DNA from: Amycolatopsis sp. CA-230715 | Lineage (GTDB): Bacteria > Actinomycetota > Actinomycetes > Mycobacteriales > Pseudonocardiaceae | Direction: 5' to 3' | Assembly (NCBI RefSeq): GCF_018736145.1 | Contig: NZ_CP059997.1 | Location: 3,967,501-4,031,500 of the forward strand | DNA length: 64,000 nt | Shown: piece after piece, positions 16,286 to 24,307 of the stretch | How the letters are laid out: every line of letters starts with the position of its first letter | How positions within the stretch are numbered: position 1 is the stretch's first letter | Translations under genes and position numbers: made by a program | The notes under the pieces: generated by a model | What the model saw: the letters and a program-made list of their open reading frames with translations, nothing else | Told to the model about the DNA's origin: nothing | Database searches by the model: none

Positions 16286-16290
16286 GCCGA

Positions 16291-16803
16291 TCAGTGGTTG
16301 ACCTTGAACCAGGGCTGCGCCCAGCCGAGGTAGTGCTGGCCCCACTTGCTCTTGATCTCGGCGATCGTGGTCTGGGTGTAGCTGCCGTTGCCGTGGATGT
16401 CGTTGGACAGGAACTTCCCGCCGCCGATCGAGATCATCGTGTGCCCGGCGCCGCCGTTGCTGAAGAACGCCAGCCCGCCCGCGGGCACGCTGGTCGCCCC
16501 GGCGTGCTTGTGGGAGGCCGGGATCTGCGTCCAGTGCACGTACGCCGTGGCCGATCCGCTCGCGCTGAACCCGTACGCCCACGCGTTGATCCGGTCGCAG
16601 TAGCGGTAGTAGTCGGGGTTGTTCGAGGTGTGCACGTGCGCCTTGGCCCAGGCAACGGCCTGCGCGCAGGTGCGCGAGTCACCAGTGCCCGAGGTCGAGC
16701 AGCCCGCGGCGCTGGGCTCGGCGGGCGCGGGAGCCGCCCCGGCCAGCACGATCCCCGCGGTCAGCACGAGCGCCCCCGCGGCGCGCTTGAACGGCATCCT
16801 CAT
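16291..16803 (-). CDS. Secreted NlpC/P60- or CHAP-like hydrolase
   Basis: This 170-residue precursor has a signal peptide (positively charged MRMPFKR, hydrophobic core, AAPAPA-E cleavage region near 30). The mature part carries YCDRINAWAYG, whose Cys fits a papain-like nucleophile, and GGAGHTMISIGGGKFLSND, whose His fits the catalytic base in cell-wall peptidases of the NlpC/P60-CHAP group. The ATG at 16803 has GGAGGA six bases upstream. Cell-wall peptide cleavage is the likely role, but the exact family is unsure. It is monocistronic, convergent to the amidohydrolase gene. Confidence 0.8.
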   Translation of the reverse strand: MRMPFKRAAGALVLTAGIVLAGAAPAPAEPSAAGCSTSGTGDSRTCAQAVAWAKAHVHTSNNPDYYRYCDRINAWAYGFSASGSATAYVHWTQIPASHKHAGATSVPAGGLAFFSNGGAGHTMISIGGGKFLSNDIHGNGSYTQTTIAEIKSKWGQHYLGWAQPWFKVNH

Positions 16804-16884
16804 CGCTGTCCTCCAACGGTCCGGAGCAGGTCCGCGCGCATCCTGCACCGGCGGCGTACAAACGCCGTACAAACCGGAAAGGTG

Positions 16885-17178
16885 TCAGGCGGACAGCGTG
16901 AGGTGAACCTCGAGTTCCGCGCCCAGCGCACGGGCGAGGCGTTCGAGCACCGGAATGGTCGGCACGGTGCCTCCAGCCTCGAAGCGCGCCACCGCGGACT
17001 GCGTCATGCCCGCGGCCTCCGCGAGCCGCGCCTGGGTCCAGCCGCGCGTTTCGCGCATCTCGCGAACGACGCGACCGAGTTCGAAGGCGCGACGGGCCCC
17101 GTCATAGGCTTCCTCGGCGCCGGGCTCGCCCATCCGCTCGGCGCGAAGCTGCTGCCATTCCGTAGCGCCCCAGGACAT
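16885..17178 (-). CDS. XRE-family HTH regulator (HigA-like, no toxin partner seen)
   Basis: This 97-residue protein ends in a classic Cro/CI helix-turn-helix: MRETRGWTQARLAEAAGMTQSAVARFEAGG (about 41-70) followed by the HigA-like PTIPVLERLARALGAELEV. The acidic N-terminal part (residues 15-40) also resembles HigA-type antitoxins. In such systems a RelE/HigB toxin gene normally lies immediately upstream, but 17179-17377 does not encode one. It may be a solitary regulator or an orphan antitoxin. Confidence 0.85.
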   Translation of the reverse strand: MSWGATEWQQLRAERMGEPGAEEAYDGARRAFELGRVVREMRETRGWTQARLAEAAGMTQSAVARFEAGGTVPTIPVLERLARALGAELEVHLTLSA

Positions 17179-17377
17179 ACCAGAGATGCCATAAAGCCAG
17201 CTCGGTGCTCAATCGGGCGATGGCGGTGCGAAACTGCACCACGCGGACACCGGTCCTGCGCGAACGGGTCAGAAGTCCACACGAACGTACGAGTTTCACC
17301 CGTTCGCGCTACCGTTGTGCCCTGGGGTGCCGATGGTCCCGGTGAAACCCCGCGAGGACACCCACGAGGAGCACCAG

Positions 17378-18514
17378 ATGAGTTGGCAGGAAGAGCTGCG
17401 ACGTCTGGACGCCGACCTGGCCAGCGGCAAGATCACCCAGCACCAGCACCGCAAGCAGCGGGACGAGCTGCTCGCCGCCGTGTCGGGCGGTTCGGCGGCG
17501 TCGCCGGTGGTCTCGCCGCGCCAGCACTCCGGCCAGCCGGTGCCGCCCGCCCCGAGCCAGCCCGTGCCGCCCGCCCACGGCCAGCCGCCGCGCCGGAACC
17601 AGTGGCAGGCGACGAACCCGGCGCCGACCCCGCCCGCTCCCCAAGAAGCACCCGCGCCGAAGCCGAGTCACGCGCAATCCCTGCTGTCCACCGACAAACC
17701 GACGACCGCGCCGAGCCCCGCCGACGTCCGCAGGACGGAGTCGATGCCGTACCCGCGGCCGCTCGAGGAGCCGACCGTGATCCACCCCGCCGTCCGCCCG
17801 CCCGAACCGCCGCGGCCGCCGTCTCAGCCGACCACGCCCGCTTCCCCCGCCGCCACCGCGGCGAACCCGTTCCCGATGGACGACCCGGCACCGAGCAGCC
17901 GCGCCCGCGCCAAGCCGACGTGGGCCTTCCTCGCGGTCGGCGTGCTGATCGTGCTCGGGCTGATCATCGGCGGCACGATGTGGCTCAGCTCCTCCTCCGA
18001 CGAGCAGCAGCCGAGCGCGCCGCCCCCCGCCGTCGGCCAGGACCAGGCCACGGCGTCGCTGGAGGACCGGCTTCCGCCGCTGCCAGGCACAGCCAGCCCG
18101 TCGAACTCGACCATGGCGCTCGACAAGGGTCTGGAGCTGAAGCTGTTCGACAAGGCCGCGCTCGACGCGATGAAGGCGAACGGCGCCCGCGAGGTCGTCT
18201 ACCGGGGTTCCAGCGACCGGACCGAGGGCTACATGGTGCTCGTGGTGCCGACCGCGTCCGCGGAGGGCGCCGCGAACCTGGTCAAGGCGCTGACCGCGCA
18301 GTCGTCCTCGGTCGGTTTCCAGAAATCGCGAACCAATGCGGACGCGCTGGCCCGCGAGAACGATTCCGGCCGGGTCATGGCCTCGTGGTACCGCTCCGGC
18401 GACAATGTCGTCGGGATCGGCGTGTCCCAGACGCCGCAGGGCGAGCAGGCCGCGCTGGCGGGCAAGTTCGGCGGTGTCGAAAAGGCTTTGACCGGGGTTC
18501 TTCCCAAGAACTGA
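17378..18514 (+). CDS. Single-pass membrane protein with SHOCT-like N-terminus (paralogue 1)
   Basis: This 378-residue protein opens with MSWQEELRRLDADLASGKI, a short helical SHOCT-like module. It has a long Pro/Gln-rich cytoplasmic stretch (about 40-175), one membrane helix near 188-208 (AFLAVGVLIVLGLIIGG), and an external domain (about 230-378). The ATG at 17378 follows GAGGAG. The next gene encodes a clear paralogue with the same layout. Function is unknown; the external domain (FDKAALDAMKANGAREVVYRG onward) has an alpha/beta pattern without a catalytic motif I recognise. Confidence 0.82.
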   Translation: MSWQEELRRLDADLASGKITQHQHRKQRDELLAAVSGGSAASPVVSPRQHSGQPVPPAPSQPVPPAHGQPPRRNQWQATNPAPTPPAPQEAPAPKPSHAQSLLSTDKPTTAPSPADVRRTESMPYPRPLEEPTVIHPAVRPPEPPRPPSQPTTPASPAATAANPFPMDDPAPSSRARAKPTWAFLAVGVLIVLGLIIGGTMWLSSSSDEQQPSAPPPAVGQDQATASLEDRLPPLPGTASPSNSTMALDKGLELKLFDKAALDAMKANGAREVVYRGSSDRTEGYMVLVVPTASAEGAANLVKALTAQSSSVGFQKSRTNADALARENDSGRVMASWYRSGDNVVGIGVSQTPQGEQAALAGKFGGVEKALTGVLPKN

Positions 18515-18670
18515 GCACCGGCCCCTGATCATCGGAAACGCTTCGGTGACGATTCGACCCGCGGCAGCGGGCTCCGCTTCTACCGTGCACAATGTGCGGG
18601 GTCACCGCAGGAGTGATACGGGGGCGGTTTCGACCCGTCACCCGTTGGTTCGGAATCTAAGGGGCGCTAC

Positions 18671-19900
18671 GTGTCGTGGCAGGAAGAGCTGCGCAAGCTG
18701 GATGAGGAGCTCGCCTCCGGCAGGCTTTCCGCGGACGACTACCGGGTTCGCCGGGATCAGGTGCTGTCCTCCGCGGTCGCACATGGTGACACCGCGGCGG
18801 GCCAAGGCCCCCAGCAGGGTCCCGTGGCCACCCCGCAGGGCCCGCCCTCGGTGCCGCAGGGCCCGCCGCCGCAGCAGCAGTACGCCCAGCAGCAACAGCA
18901 GCCGTACTCCCAGCCCCCGCAACCGCAGCAGCCGAGCGCGGACTCCACCCAGGTGATCCAGCCGATCAGCCCGCCGCACGGCGTGCCGGCGGCCGGTGGG
19001 GACAGCAGCGCCGAGCGCACCCAGGCGGTCCCCGCCGCGTGGCGCAGCCAGCCGCCGGCGGGTCAGGGGCAGCAGTTCCCGCCGCAGCAGCAGCCGGGCC
19101 AGTTCCAGCAGAACCCGTCCTCCCCCGCGAGCGGTTTCCAGCAGCCCGCGTGGAACACGCCCGACAGCGACCTCAGCCCGCCGTGGGCCGGATCGGACTT
19201 CCCGCCGATCGCGGCGCCGGGCAGCTCGGAATGGGTCAAGCAGGGCCCCGAGTCGTTCGAAACCGAGCCCAAGCCCAAGAAGGGCAAGCTGACCGCGATC
19301 ATCGCGGGCTCGGTGGTCGTCGTGCTCGCGGTGGCGGCGATCCTGTTCTTCACCGTGTTTAACAAGAAGGACGAGCCGACCCCCACCGCGGGCGGGCAGA
19401 CCTCCGGCCAGCAGGCGCCGCCGAGCCCGACGCAGCGCAAGACCGCGGGCCCGCTGGTCATCCCGGACGGCGAGGGCCCCGGCCCGAAGACCTACACGCC
19501 CGACCAGCTCGCCAGCGTGAAGCCGCTGCCGGAACCGGACCTGGTCCAGCTCAAGGCCGCGGGCGTGACGCAGGCGCAGTCGGCGCTGTCGAACGACGGC
19601 ACCACCACGGAAAGCCTGTGGGCGTTCACCACCTCGTCGCCGCAGGACCTGATGACCAAGTTCGAAGAGGACCTGAAGCGGTTCGGGTTCACCGAGGTCA
19701 CCGCGGCCGCGCAGCAGACCGGCGTGAAGCTCTACACCTGGCAGCAGGACAGCGGGGACAAGAAGTACGTGTTCCGCGGCCAGTACGTCGCCGACGGCAA
19801 GGTGATCAGGGTCGAGACCTACGACGTGAACAGCACGATGGCGCGCCAGAAGTACGACGAGCTGCTCAAGGACCAACTCGCGCACACCCCGGCCAAATGA
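18671..19900 (+). CDS. Single-pass membrane protein with SHOCT-like N-terminus (paralogue 2)
   Basis: This 409-residue protein repeats the plan of its neighbour: MSWQEELRKLDEELASGRL at the N-terminus, a Gln/Pro-rich disordered segment (about 40-195), one membrane helix near 205-228 (IIAGSVVVVLAVAAILFFTVF), then a Thr/Pro linker and an external domain to 409. The start is GTG at 18671. Its stop overlaps the start of the glycosyltransferase gene (ATGA), so it is co-expressed with the glycan cluster that follows. The two paralogues are most alike at the N-terminus, which may be the shared interaction site. Confidence 0.82.
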   Translation: MSWQEELRKLDEELASGRLSADDYRVRRDQVLSSAVAHGDTAAGQGPQQGPVATPQGPPSVPQGPPPQQQYAQQQQQPYSQPPQPQQPSADSTQVIQPISPPHGVPAAGGDSSAERTQAVPAAWRSQPPAGQGQQFPPQQQPGQFQQNPSSPASGFQQPAWNTPDSDLSPPWAGSDFPPIAAPGSSEWVKQGPESFETEPKPKKGKLTAIIAGSVVVVLAVAAILFFTVFNKKDEPTPTAGGQTSGQQAPPSPTQRKTAGPLVIPDGEGPGPKTYTPDQLASVKPLPEPDLVQLKAAGVTQAQSALSNDGTTTESLWAFTTSSPQDLMTKFEEDLKRFGFTEVTAAAQQTGVKLYTWQQDSGDKKYVFRGQYVADGKVIRVETYDVNSTMARQKYDELLKDQLAHTPAK

Positions 19901-20835
19901 CGGAACCGCTGGCGAAGACCCGGTCCGACGACGACCACACGCCGACGTCGGTCCGGGTCGCGATAGTCCTGTACGAGAACTCGCTGGACGAGCTGTGGCG
20001 CTGTCTCCGCGCGGTGCGCAGGACGGTCGAGAACGCGATCGCGGACCAGGCCAACTCGCTCGGCGTGCTGTGCATCGCGATCGGGGACTGCTCGGACCGG
20101 GCGCTGCTGGGCGAGAAGGACCTCGACGACCTCCGCGACGGGCTCGACGGCTCGGTTTCGGTGGAGTACCGGTGGTTCGCGAAGAACCTCGGCCACAGCG
20201 CCGCGTGCAACGCGCTCGCCGAGGATGCCCGCGAGGACACGCTGCTGTTCCTCAACCCGGACACCTACGTCGCGCCGAACCTGCTGACCACGCTGGTGCG
20301 CAGCCTGCGCACCCCGGACGTGGTGGCGGCCGACGCCAGGCAGATCCCGTGCGAGCACCCGAAGCACTACGACCCGGTGGTCGGCGACCAGAGCTGGGCG
20401 AGCGGCGCGTGCCTGCTGGTCAGGACGTTCGCCTACCGCCAGGTCGAGGGCTTCGACGCGGCCACGTTCCCGTCGTACGTCAACGACGTCGACCTGAGCT
20501 GGCGGCTGCGCCTTCGCGGCGGGCGCGTGGTGCACGAGCCGCGCGCGGTGCTGTTCCACGACAAACGGCTCGACCGCACCGCTGGCGTCCGCCCCACCCG
20601 GATCGAGCTGTACGAGGGCCTGCTGGGCAGGCTGCTGCTGGCGACGAAGTACGACCGCGCGGACATCGTCCGTGAGACCATCGACGTGATCCGCGAGCAC
20701 GGCAGCGAGGAGCAGAAGCGCGCCGTCGCCGATTTCGAGCGGCGGCGCAAGCGCAAGGAGCTGCCGTCGGCGGTGCCGGGCGGGGCCGCAGTCGCCGAGT
20801 TCGTCGACGGCGAGTACGGCCGCAGACGATTCTGA
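19897..20835 (+). CDS. Family 2 glycosyltransferase
   Basis: This 312-residue GT-A enzyme resembles the rhamnosyltransferase group. The N-terminal nucleotide-sugar fold starts VRVAIVLYENSLDELWRC. LLFLNPDTYVAPNLL carries the metal-binding DxD equivalent (N-P-D-T), and FPSYVNDVDLSWRLRLRGGR is the acceptor-side ED/DD motif typical of these enzymes. No membrane helix is present. It overlaps the upstream membrane-protein gene by four bases and is 11 bases from the next gene. It probably adds a sugar to a cell-surface or lipid-linked glycan; the sugar is unknown. Confidence 0.9.
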   Translation: MTEPLAKTRSDDDHTPTSVRVAIVLYENSLDELWRCLRAVRRTVENAIADQANSLGVLCIAIGDCSDRALLGEKDLDDLRDGLDGSVSVEYRWFAKNLGHSAACNALAEDAREDTLLFLNPDTYVAPNLLTTLVRSLRTPDVVAADARQIPCEHPKHYDPVVGDQSWASGACLLVRTFAYRQVEGFDAATFPSYVNDVDLSWRLRLRGGRVVHEPRAVLFHDKRLDRTAGVRPTRIELYEGLLGRLLLATKYDRADIVRETIDVIREHGSEEQKRAVADFERRRKRKELPSAVPGGAAVAEFVDGEYGRRRF

Positions 20836-20846
20836 GAGAGAAAGCC

Positions 20847-21188
20847 TTGGGCGAGTACGCATTCAAGTTCACCGAGCAGGGCCCCTACGGCGCGGCGGTG
20901 CGCCTGCTGGAGGGCAGCGACCTGCGCGGCAAGGTCGTGCTCGACGTCGGCTGCGGCGCGGCCGCGATGGCCGCCCCGGTGCGGGCGCTCGGCGCGACCT
21001 ACGTCGGGCTCGACGTGGACGCCGACGCGGTGTTCAAGCTGGTGGAGCTGGGCTTCGAGGGCCACACCGCGGACCTGACCTCGCCGGGATCGTGCGCGAC
21101 GTGGTGGCGGGCAGGCCGGTCGCCGCGCTGCTGTGCCTCGACGTGCTGGAGCACGTGCCGGACCCGGCGGCGGTGCTGCGCGCGCTGA
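20847..21188 (+). pseudogene. 5' part of a frameshifted methyltransferase-glycosyltransferase gene
   Basis: From a TTG at 20847 (behind GAGAGAAAG) this frame encodes the start of a class I SAM methyltransferase: KVVLDVGCGAAAMAAPVRALG is motif I and TYVGLDVDADAV is motif II. Near 21081-21092 the sense continues in the frame one base back: this frame turns into Trp/Cys/Arg-rich nonsense and stops at 21188, while the other frame reads IVRDVVAGRPVAALLCLDVLEH. A single base missing from the CCGGG run at 21084-21088 would restore one open frame of about 1,725 bases (20847-22570). It is either a true mutation or a sequencing error. Confidence 0.75.
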
Positions 21189-22570
21189 CCGAGGCGCTCG
21201 GCTCGCAGCAGGACGTCGAGCTGGTGGTGAGCATCCCGAACGTCGGGCACGTCGATCTCGCCAGGCAACTGCTGTGCGGCAGCTGGAACATGACCGACAC
21301 CGGCCTGCTCGACCGGACGCACCTGCGCTTCTTCACCGACCGGACGCTGACCGAGCTGATGGGCTCGGCTGGCTGGTACGAGGGCGCGCGCGAGGACTTC
21401 CCGCTCGCCGAGTCGGACCAGCATCTGCCGCAGCACCCCGCGTTCGGCACCGAGACGAACCTCGGCGCGCTGATCGACGTGGTGCGCTCGCGCGTCGACG
21501 AGTACGGCACGGTGAACCAGTTCGTCCGCCGATACCACCGCGGCGCGCCGAGGCAGGCCGAAACGACGGCCACCGCGCACAAGTTCCTGAGCGTGGTGGT
21601 GCGCACGACGGGCACCAGGAAGCAGACGCTGACCGAGGTCCTGTGCTGCCTCGCCGCGCAGACCGACCTGGACTTCGAGATCGTGCTCGTGGTGCACGAT
21701 CTGTCCAAAAAGGACGATGTGCGGCGGCTCGTCGACGAGTTCGAGAGCAATCTTTCCCAGCGGGTGCGGGTGATCGGCTGCGACGGCGGCGGGCGGGGCC
21801 GCCCGGCGAACCTCGGGCTGCGCGAGGCGACCGGCGACTACGTGGTCTTCCTCGACGACGACGACCTGGTGACCGCGAACTGGGTGGAGGCGATCCACCG
21901 CGGCGCGCGGGCGCATCCCGGCATGGTGGTGCGCGGCTGGGCCGCCGAGCAGAACCGGCGGTGGGCCTCGCGCGACGAACTCGCCGACCACGCCGCGAGC
22001 GGGCCGCTGCTGCCGACGTACACCACGGCGTTCGACCTGGTCGGGCACATCCGGCAGAACCGCACGCCGTTCCACTGCTTCGCGTTCCCGCGCGCGCTGG
22101 TGTCGCTCGGGTTCTCCTTCGACGAGACGCTGACGGTGTGCGAGGACTGGCACTTCCTGATCAGGGCCGCCTCCGTGTGCGGTGTGCACGACACCGGGAA
22201 GCTGACCAGCATCTACAACCGGTGGTCGAAGAACTCGTCCTCGCATTCGGTGGATTCCGACGAGTGGAACGTGATGCGCTCGTTCATCCACGTCGCGCTC
22301 GACGAGCAGCCGTTGCTGCTGCCGCCGGGATCGGTGCGCCAGCTCGACAAGACGCTGGCCGACCGCGAAGAAGACCAGCGCACCATCGGTGCGCTGCAAG
22401 CGGAACTAGCCGCGGTGCGCGCGGAGCTGAACGCGCTGGTGCAGGTGTCGAACAACGCGCACGCCGCGATCGGCGAACTGCGGGATTCGGCTTCGTGGAA
22501 GGCGAGCGCGCCGTTGCGGGCGGCGGGCCGTACGGGGCGCAAGCTGGTCAACCGGCTGCGCGAGCGGTGA
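21092..22570 (+). CDS. Methyltransferase (C-terminal part) fused to a family 2 glycosyltransferase
   Basis: This 492-residue frame starts at an internal GTG and carries the rest of a SAM methyltransferase (LLCLDVLEHVPDPAAVL is motif IV; HVDLARQLLCGSW and THLRFFTDRTL are typical of UbiG-like members) to about residue 150. A GT2 domain follows (FLSVVVRTTGTRKQTL, VVFLDDDDLVTANWVEA, CEDWHFLIRA) and then a short coiled coil ending DSASWKASAPLRAAGR. Without motif I, encoded at 20847-21090 in another frame, the methyltransferase cannot bind SAM; the glycosyltransferase could still work. It lies between a GT2 gene and a methyltransferase gene in one cluster. Confidence 0.8.
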   Translation: MRDVVAGRPVAALLCLDVLEHVPDPAAVLRALTEALGSQQDVELVVSIPNVGHVDLARQLLCGSWNMTDTGLLDRTHLRFFTDRTLTELMGSAGWYEGAREDFPLAESDQHLPQHPAFGTETNLGALIDVVRSRVDEYGTVNQFVRRYHRGAPRQAETTATAHKFLSVVVRTTGTRKQTLTEVLCCLAAQTDLDFEIVLVVHDLSKKDDVRRLVDEFESNLSQRVRVIGCDGGGRGRPANLGLREATGDYVVFLDDDDLVTANWVEAIHRGARAHPGMVVRGWAAEQNRRWASRDELADHAASGPLLPTYTTAFDLVGHIRQNRTPFHCFAFPRALVSLGFSFDETLTVCEDWHFLIRAASVCGVHDTGKLTSIYNRWSKNSSSHSVDSDEWNVMRSFIHVALDEQPLLLPPGSVRQLDKTLADREEDQRTIGALQAELAAVRAELNALVQVSNNAHAAIGELRDSASWKASAPLRAAGRTGRKLVNRLRER

Positions 22571-22580
22571 GGACGTGCCG

Positions 22581-23699
22581 ATGAAACGGGGCCTGCGCTC
22601 CTTCGCGAGCAGGTACATCTCGTCCAGACAGTCCTATGTGGACCTTCAGGCGGTGCGCGACGAACTGGCCGCGAACTACGCGGAACTGACGGCGCGCCAC
22701 GACGAACTGACCGCGGAGCGCGACGAGCTGTCGGCGCGCGCGGCGCAGCTGAACACCGCGTACCACGACCTGAAGTTCCACCACGACGATCTCCGCTTCC
22801 ACCACGACGACTACAAGGCGCGCCTCGACGAGGTCACCGAGGCGAAGCGGGTACTGGAGGACACCTACCAGACCTGGGTCCCGCCGGGGCACTTCTATTC
22901 GCCGTACGCGGATCCCGCCGAGGTCGAAAAGCGCTCCGGTGCCATCTTCGACACGCGCTCACTGCCCGCCGGAATCGATCTCCGTGACGACGAGCAGGTC
23001 GCGTTGTTCGAAAAGCTGGCGCCGCTGGCGAAGGACCTGCCGTTCCCGGTCACCGAGGGTGGGGAATTCCGGTTCTTCTACGACAATTCCGCCTACTCGT
23101 GGTCGGACGCGATCGTGCTGCACGCGATGCTGCGGCACATCCGGCCGTCGAAGGTGATCGAGATCGGCTCCGGCTACTCGTCGGCGATGACGCTGGACAC
23201 CATCGAGGGCTGGCTGGACCCGGACACCGAGTTCGTGTGCGTGGAGCCGTACGCGGATCTGCTGCGCGAAATGGTCCGGCCCGGGGACGAAAAGCGCGTC
23301 TCGATCCTCGAAAAGCCGGTGCAGGACGTGCCGCTGGAGACGTTCGCGGACCTCGGCCCCGGTGACGTGCTCTTCATCGACTCGACGCATGTCGTGAAGG
23401 CCGGATCGGACGTGAACTACCTGTTCTTCGAGGTGCTGCCGCGGCTCGAAGACGGCGTGTGGGTGCACATCCACGACATCTTCTTCCCGTTCGAATACCC
23501 CGAGGAATGGGTACGCGAGGGCCGCGCGTGGCAGGAGAACTACCTGCTCAGGGCGTTCCTGATGTTCAACGACCGGTTCGAGGTCCGCTGGTACCAGCGG
23601 TACATGTGGGCGCGGCACCGGCAGTTGCTGAAGCACGGCATCCCGGACCTCGCGAAGAACCCCGGCGGCAACATCTGGCTCCAGAAGGTGGCGCGCTGA
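22581..23699 (+). CDS. SAM-dependent methyltransferase with N-terminal coiled coil (CmcI-like)
   Basis: This 372-residue protein begins with a basic segment and a coiled coil (about 20-95) built of short repeats such as HDELTAERDEL and FHHDDLRFHHDDY. A Rossmann methyltransferase follows: KVIEIGSGYSSAMTLD (motif I, about 190-205), TEFVCVEPYADL, DVLFIDSTHVVKAGSDV and VHIHDIFFPFEYP. The last two are metal-ligand-like motifs of CmcI/RmmT-type O-methyltransferases. The ATG at 22581 has GAGGA seven bases upstream. It is ten bases downstream of the fusion gene and completes the glycan cluster; methylation of a sugar is likely but not shown. Confidence 0.87.
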   Translation: MKRGLRSFASRYISSRQSYVDLQAVRDELAANYAELTARHDELTAERDELSARAAQLNTAYHDLKFHHDDLRFHHDDYKARLDEVTEAKRVLEDTYQTWVPPGHFYSPYADPAEVEKRSGAIFDTRSLPAGIDLRDDEQVALFEKLAPLAKDLPFPVTEGGEFRFFYDNSAYSWSDAIVLHAMLRHIRPSKVIEIGSGYSSAMTLDTIEGWLDPDTEFVCVEPYADLLREMVRPGDEKRVSILEKPVQDVPLETFADLGPGDVLFIDSTHVVKAGSDVNYLFFEVLPRLEDGVWVHIHDIFFPFEYPEEWVREGRAWQENYLLRAFLMFNDRFEVRWYQRYMWARHRQLLKHGIPDLAKNPGGNIWLQKVAR

Positions 23700-23731
23700 C
23701 TCACCTGGGTGGGTGAGGTTTGGGCGCGTCG

Positions 23732-24307
23732 ATGCACGAGGTCCCCGCTCGGACGCCTCTCTTTACGGAGCATCGGTGGCGAGAGGAGGCCGTCCCGTGT
23801 GGGTTCAGATCGCCATCGTCGCTCTGCTCGCTGTGGTGTTCCTCGTGCGCCTCGCCGTGTCGTTGCGGAGGAACGATCACAGCGGCTGAGCCGGTCCTCG
23901 CCTTCCGGGACGTTCGCTACGCCGGCGAGCGCTTCCCCGGTTCCGCCGCGGTCGCGGCGCGCCCCGGGCTCGAAGCGGGTGCCAACTGTCAGCTCTTCGC
24001 CTACGCGGTACTGGCGCATTTCGGCTTGGCGGCGCCACCTCTGCGGTCGAGCGAGCTGTGGGCCGACACCGCGCACTCCACCCGCGTGGACTCGCCCGAG
24101 CCCCTAGATCTGGTGCTGGTGAACGCCACCGAGGAGCCGTGGGGCGCGCATGTCGGCGTCTGGGCCGGTGACGGTCAGGTCCTGCACCTGTGCGCGGAAA
24201 TCGGGCGCCCCGCGGTGTGGCACCGGGCCGATTTCGCTGACCGGGAACGGTATTCCACCTTGATCGGCTTCAAACGCGTCACCACCCGCCTAGGCTCGAC
24301 CAGGTGA
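23732..24307 (+). CDS. NlpC/P60-like protein, N-terminus uncertain
   Basis: From about 23890 onward this frame encodes a convincing domain: GANCQLFAYAVLAHFG with the candidate nucleophile Cys, then DLVLVNATEEPWGAHVGVWAG with the candidate His, and LHLCAEIGRPAVW, as in actinobacterial NlpC/P60-type proteins. Upstream the frame is Cys/Ser-rich and implausible (SLCSLWCSSCASPCRC), and no ATG, GTG or TTG exists between 23732 and the domain. Either a base is missing near 23880, which would join it to the hydrophobic reading frame at 23797, or translation starts at a non-standard codon after the GGAGGA site just upstream. The end overlaps the next gene's GTG. Confidence 0.6.
   Translation: MHEVPARTPLFTEHRWREEAVPCGFRSPSSLCSLWCSSCASPCRCGGTITAAEPVLAFRDVRYAGERFPGSAAVAARPGLEAGANCQLFAYAVLAHFGLAAPPLRSSELWADTAHSTRVDSPEPLDLVLVNATEEPWGAHVGVWAGDGQVLHLCAEIGRPAVWHRADFADRERYSTLIGFKRVTTRLGSTR
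23797..23889 (+). CDS. 30-residue hydrophobic peptide or displaced signal anchor
   Basis: A GTG seven bases after a strong GAGAGGAGG site opens VWVQIAIVALLAVVFLVRLA followed by VSLRRNDHSG and a TGA. This is a well-formed single membrane helix with a positively charged end. It could be a genuine small membrane protein, or the real N-terminal anchor of the NlpC/P60-like domain that follows in the +1 frame. The ribosome site and hydrophobic pattern argue that this frame, not the overlapping one, is translated here. Confidence 0.55.
   Translation: MWVQIAIVALLAVVFLVRLAVSLRRNDHSG

Noticed and set aside
17004..17299. Search for a HigB/RelE toxin upstream of the HigA-like gene
   Set aside because: The frames present (92 and 65 codons) overlap the HTH gene and show no RelE-type sequence.
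20847..22570. Programmed -1 frameshifting as explanation for the split gene
   Set aside because: The required frame change is -1, but no X-XXY-YYZ heptamer or downstream pseudoknot-like structure is evident at 21081-21092; a lost base in CCGGG is simpler.
19897..23699. Secondary-metabolite gene cluster
   Set aside because: Glycosyltransferases and methyltransferases are present but no PKS, NRPS, terpene or RiPP core gene; a surface-glycan cluster is a better fit.
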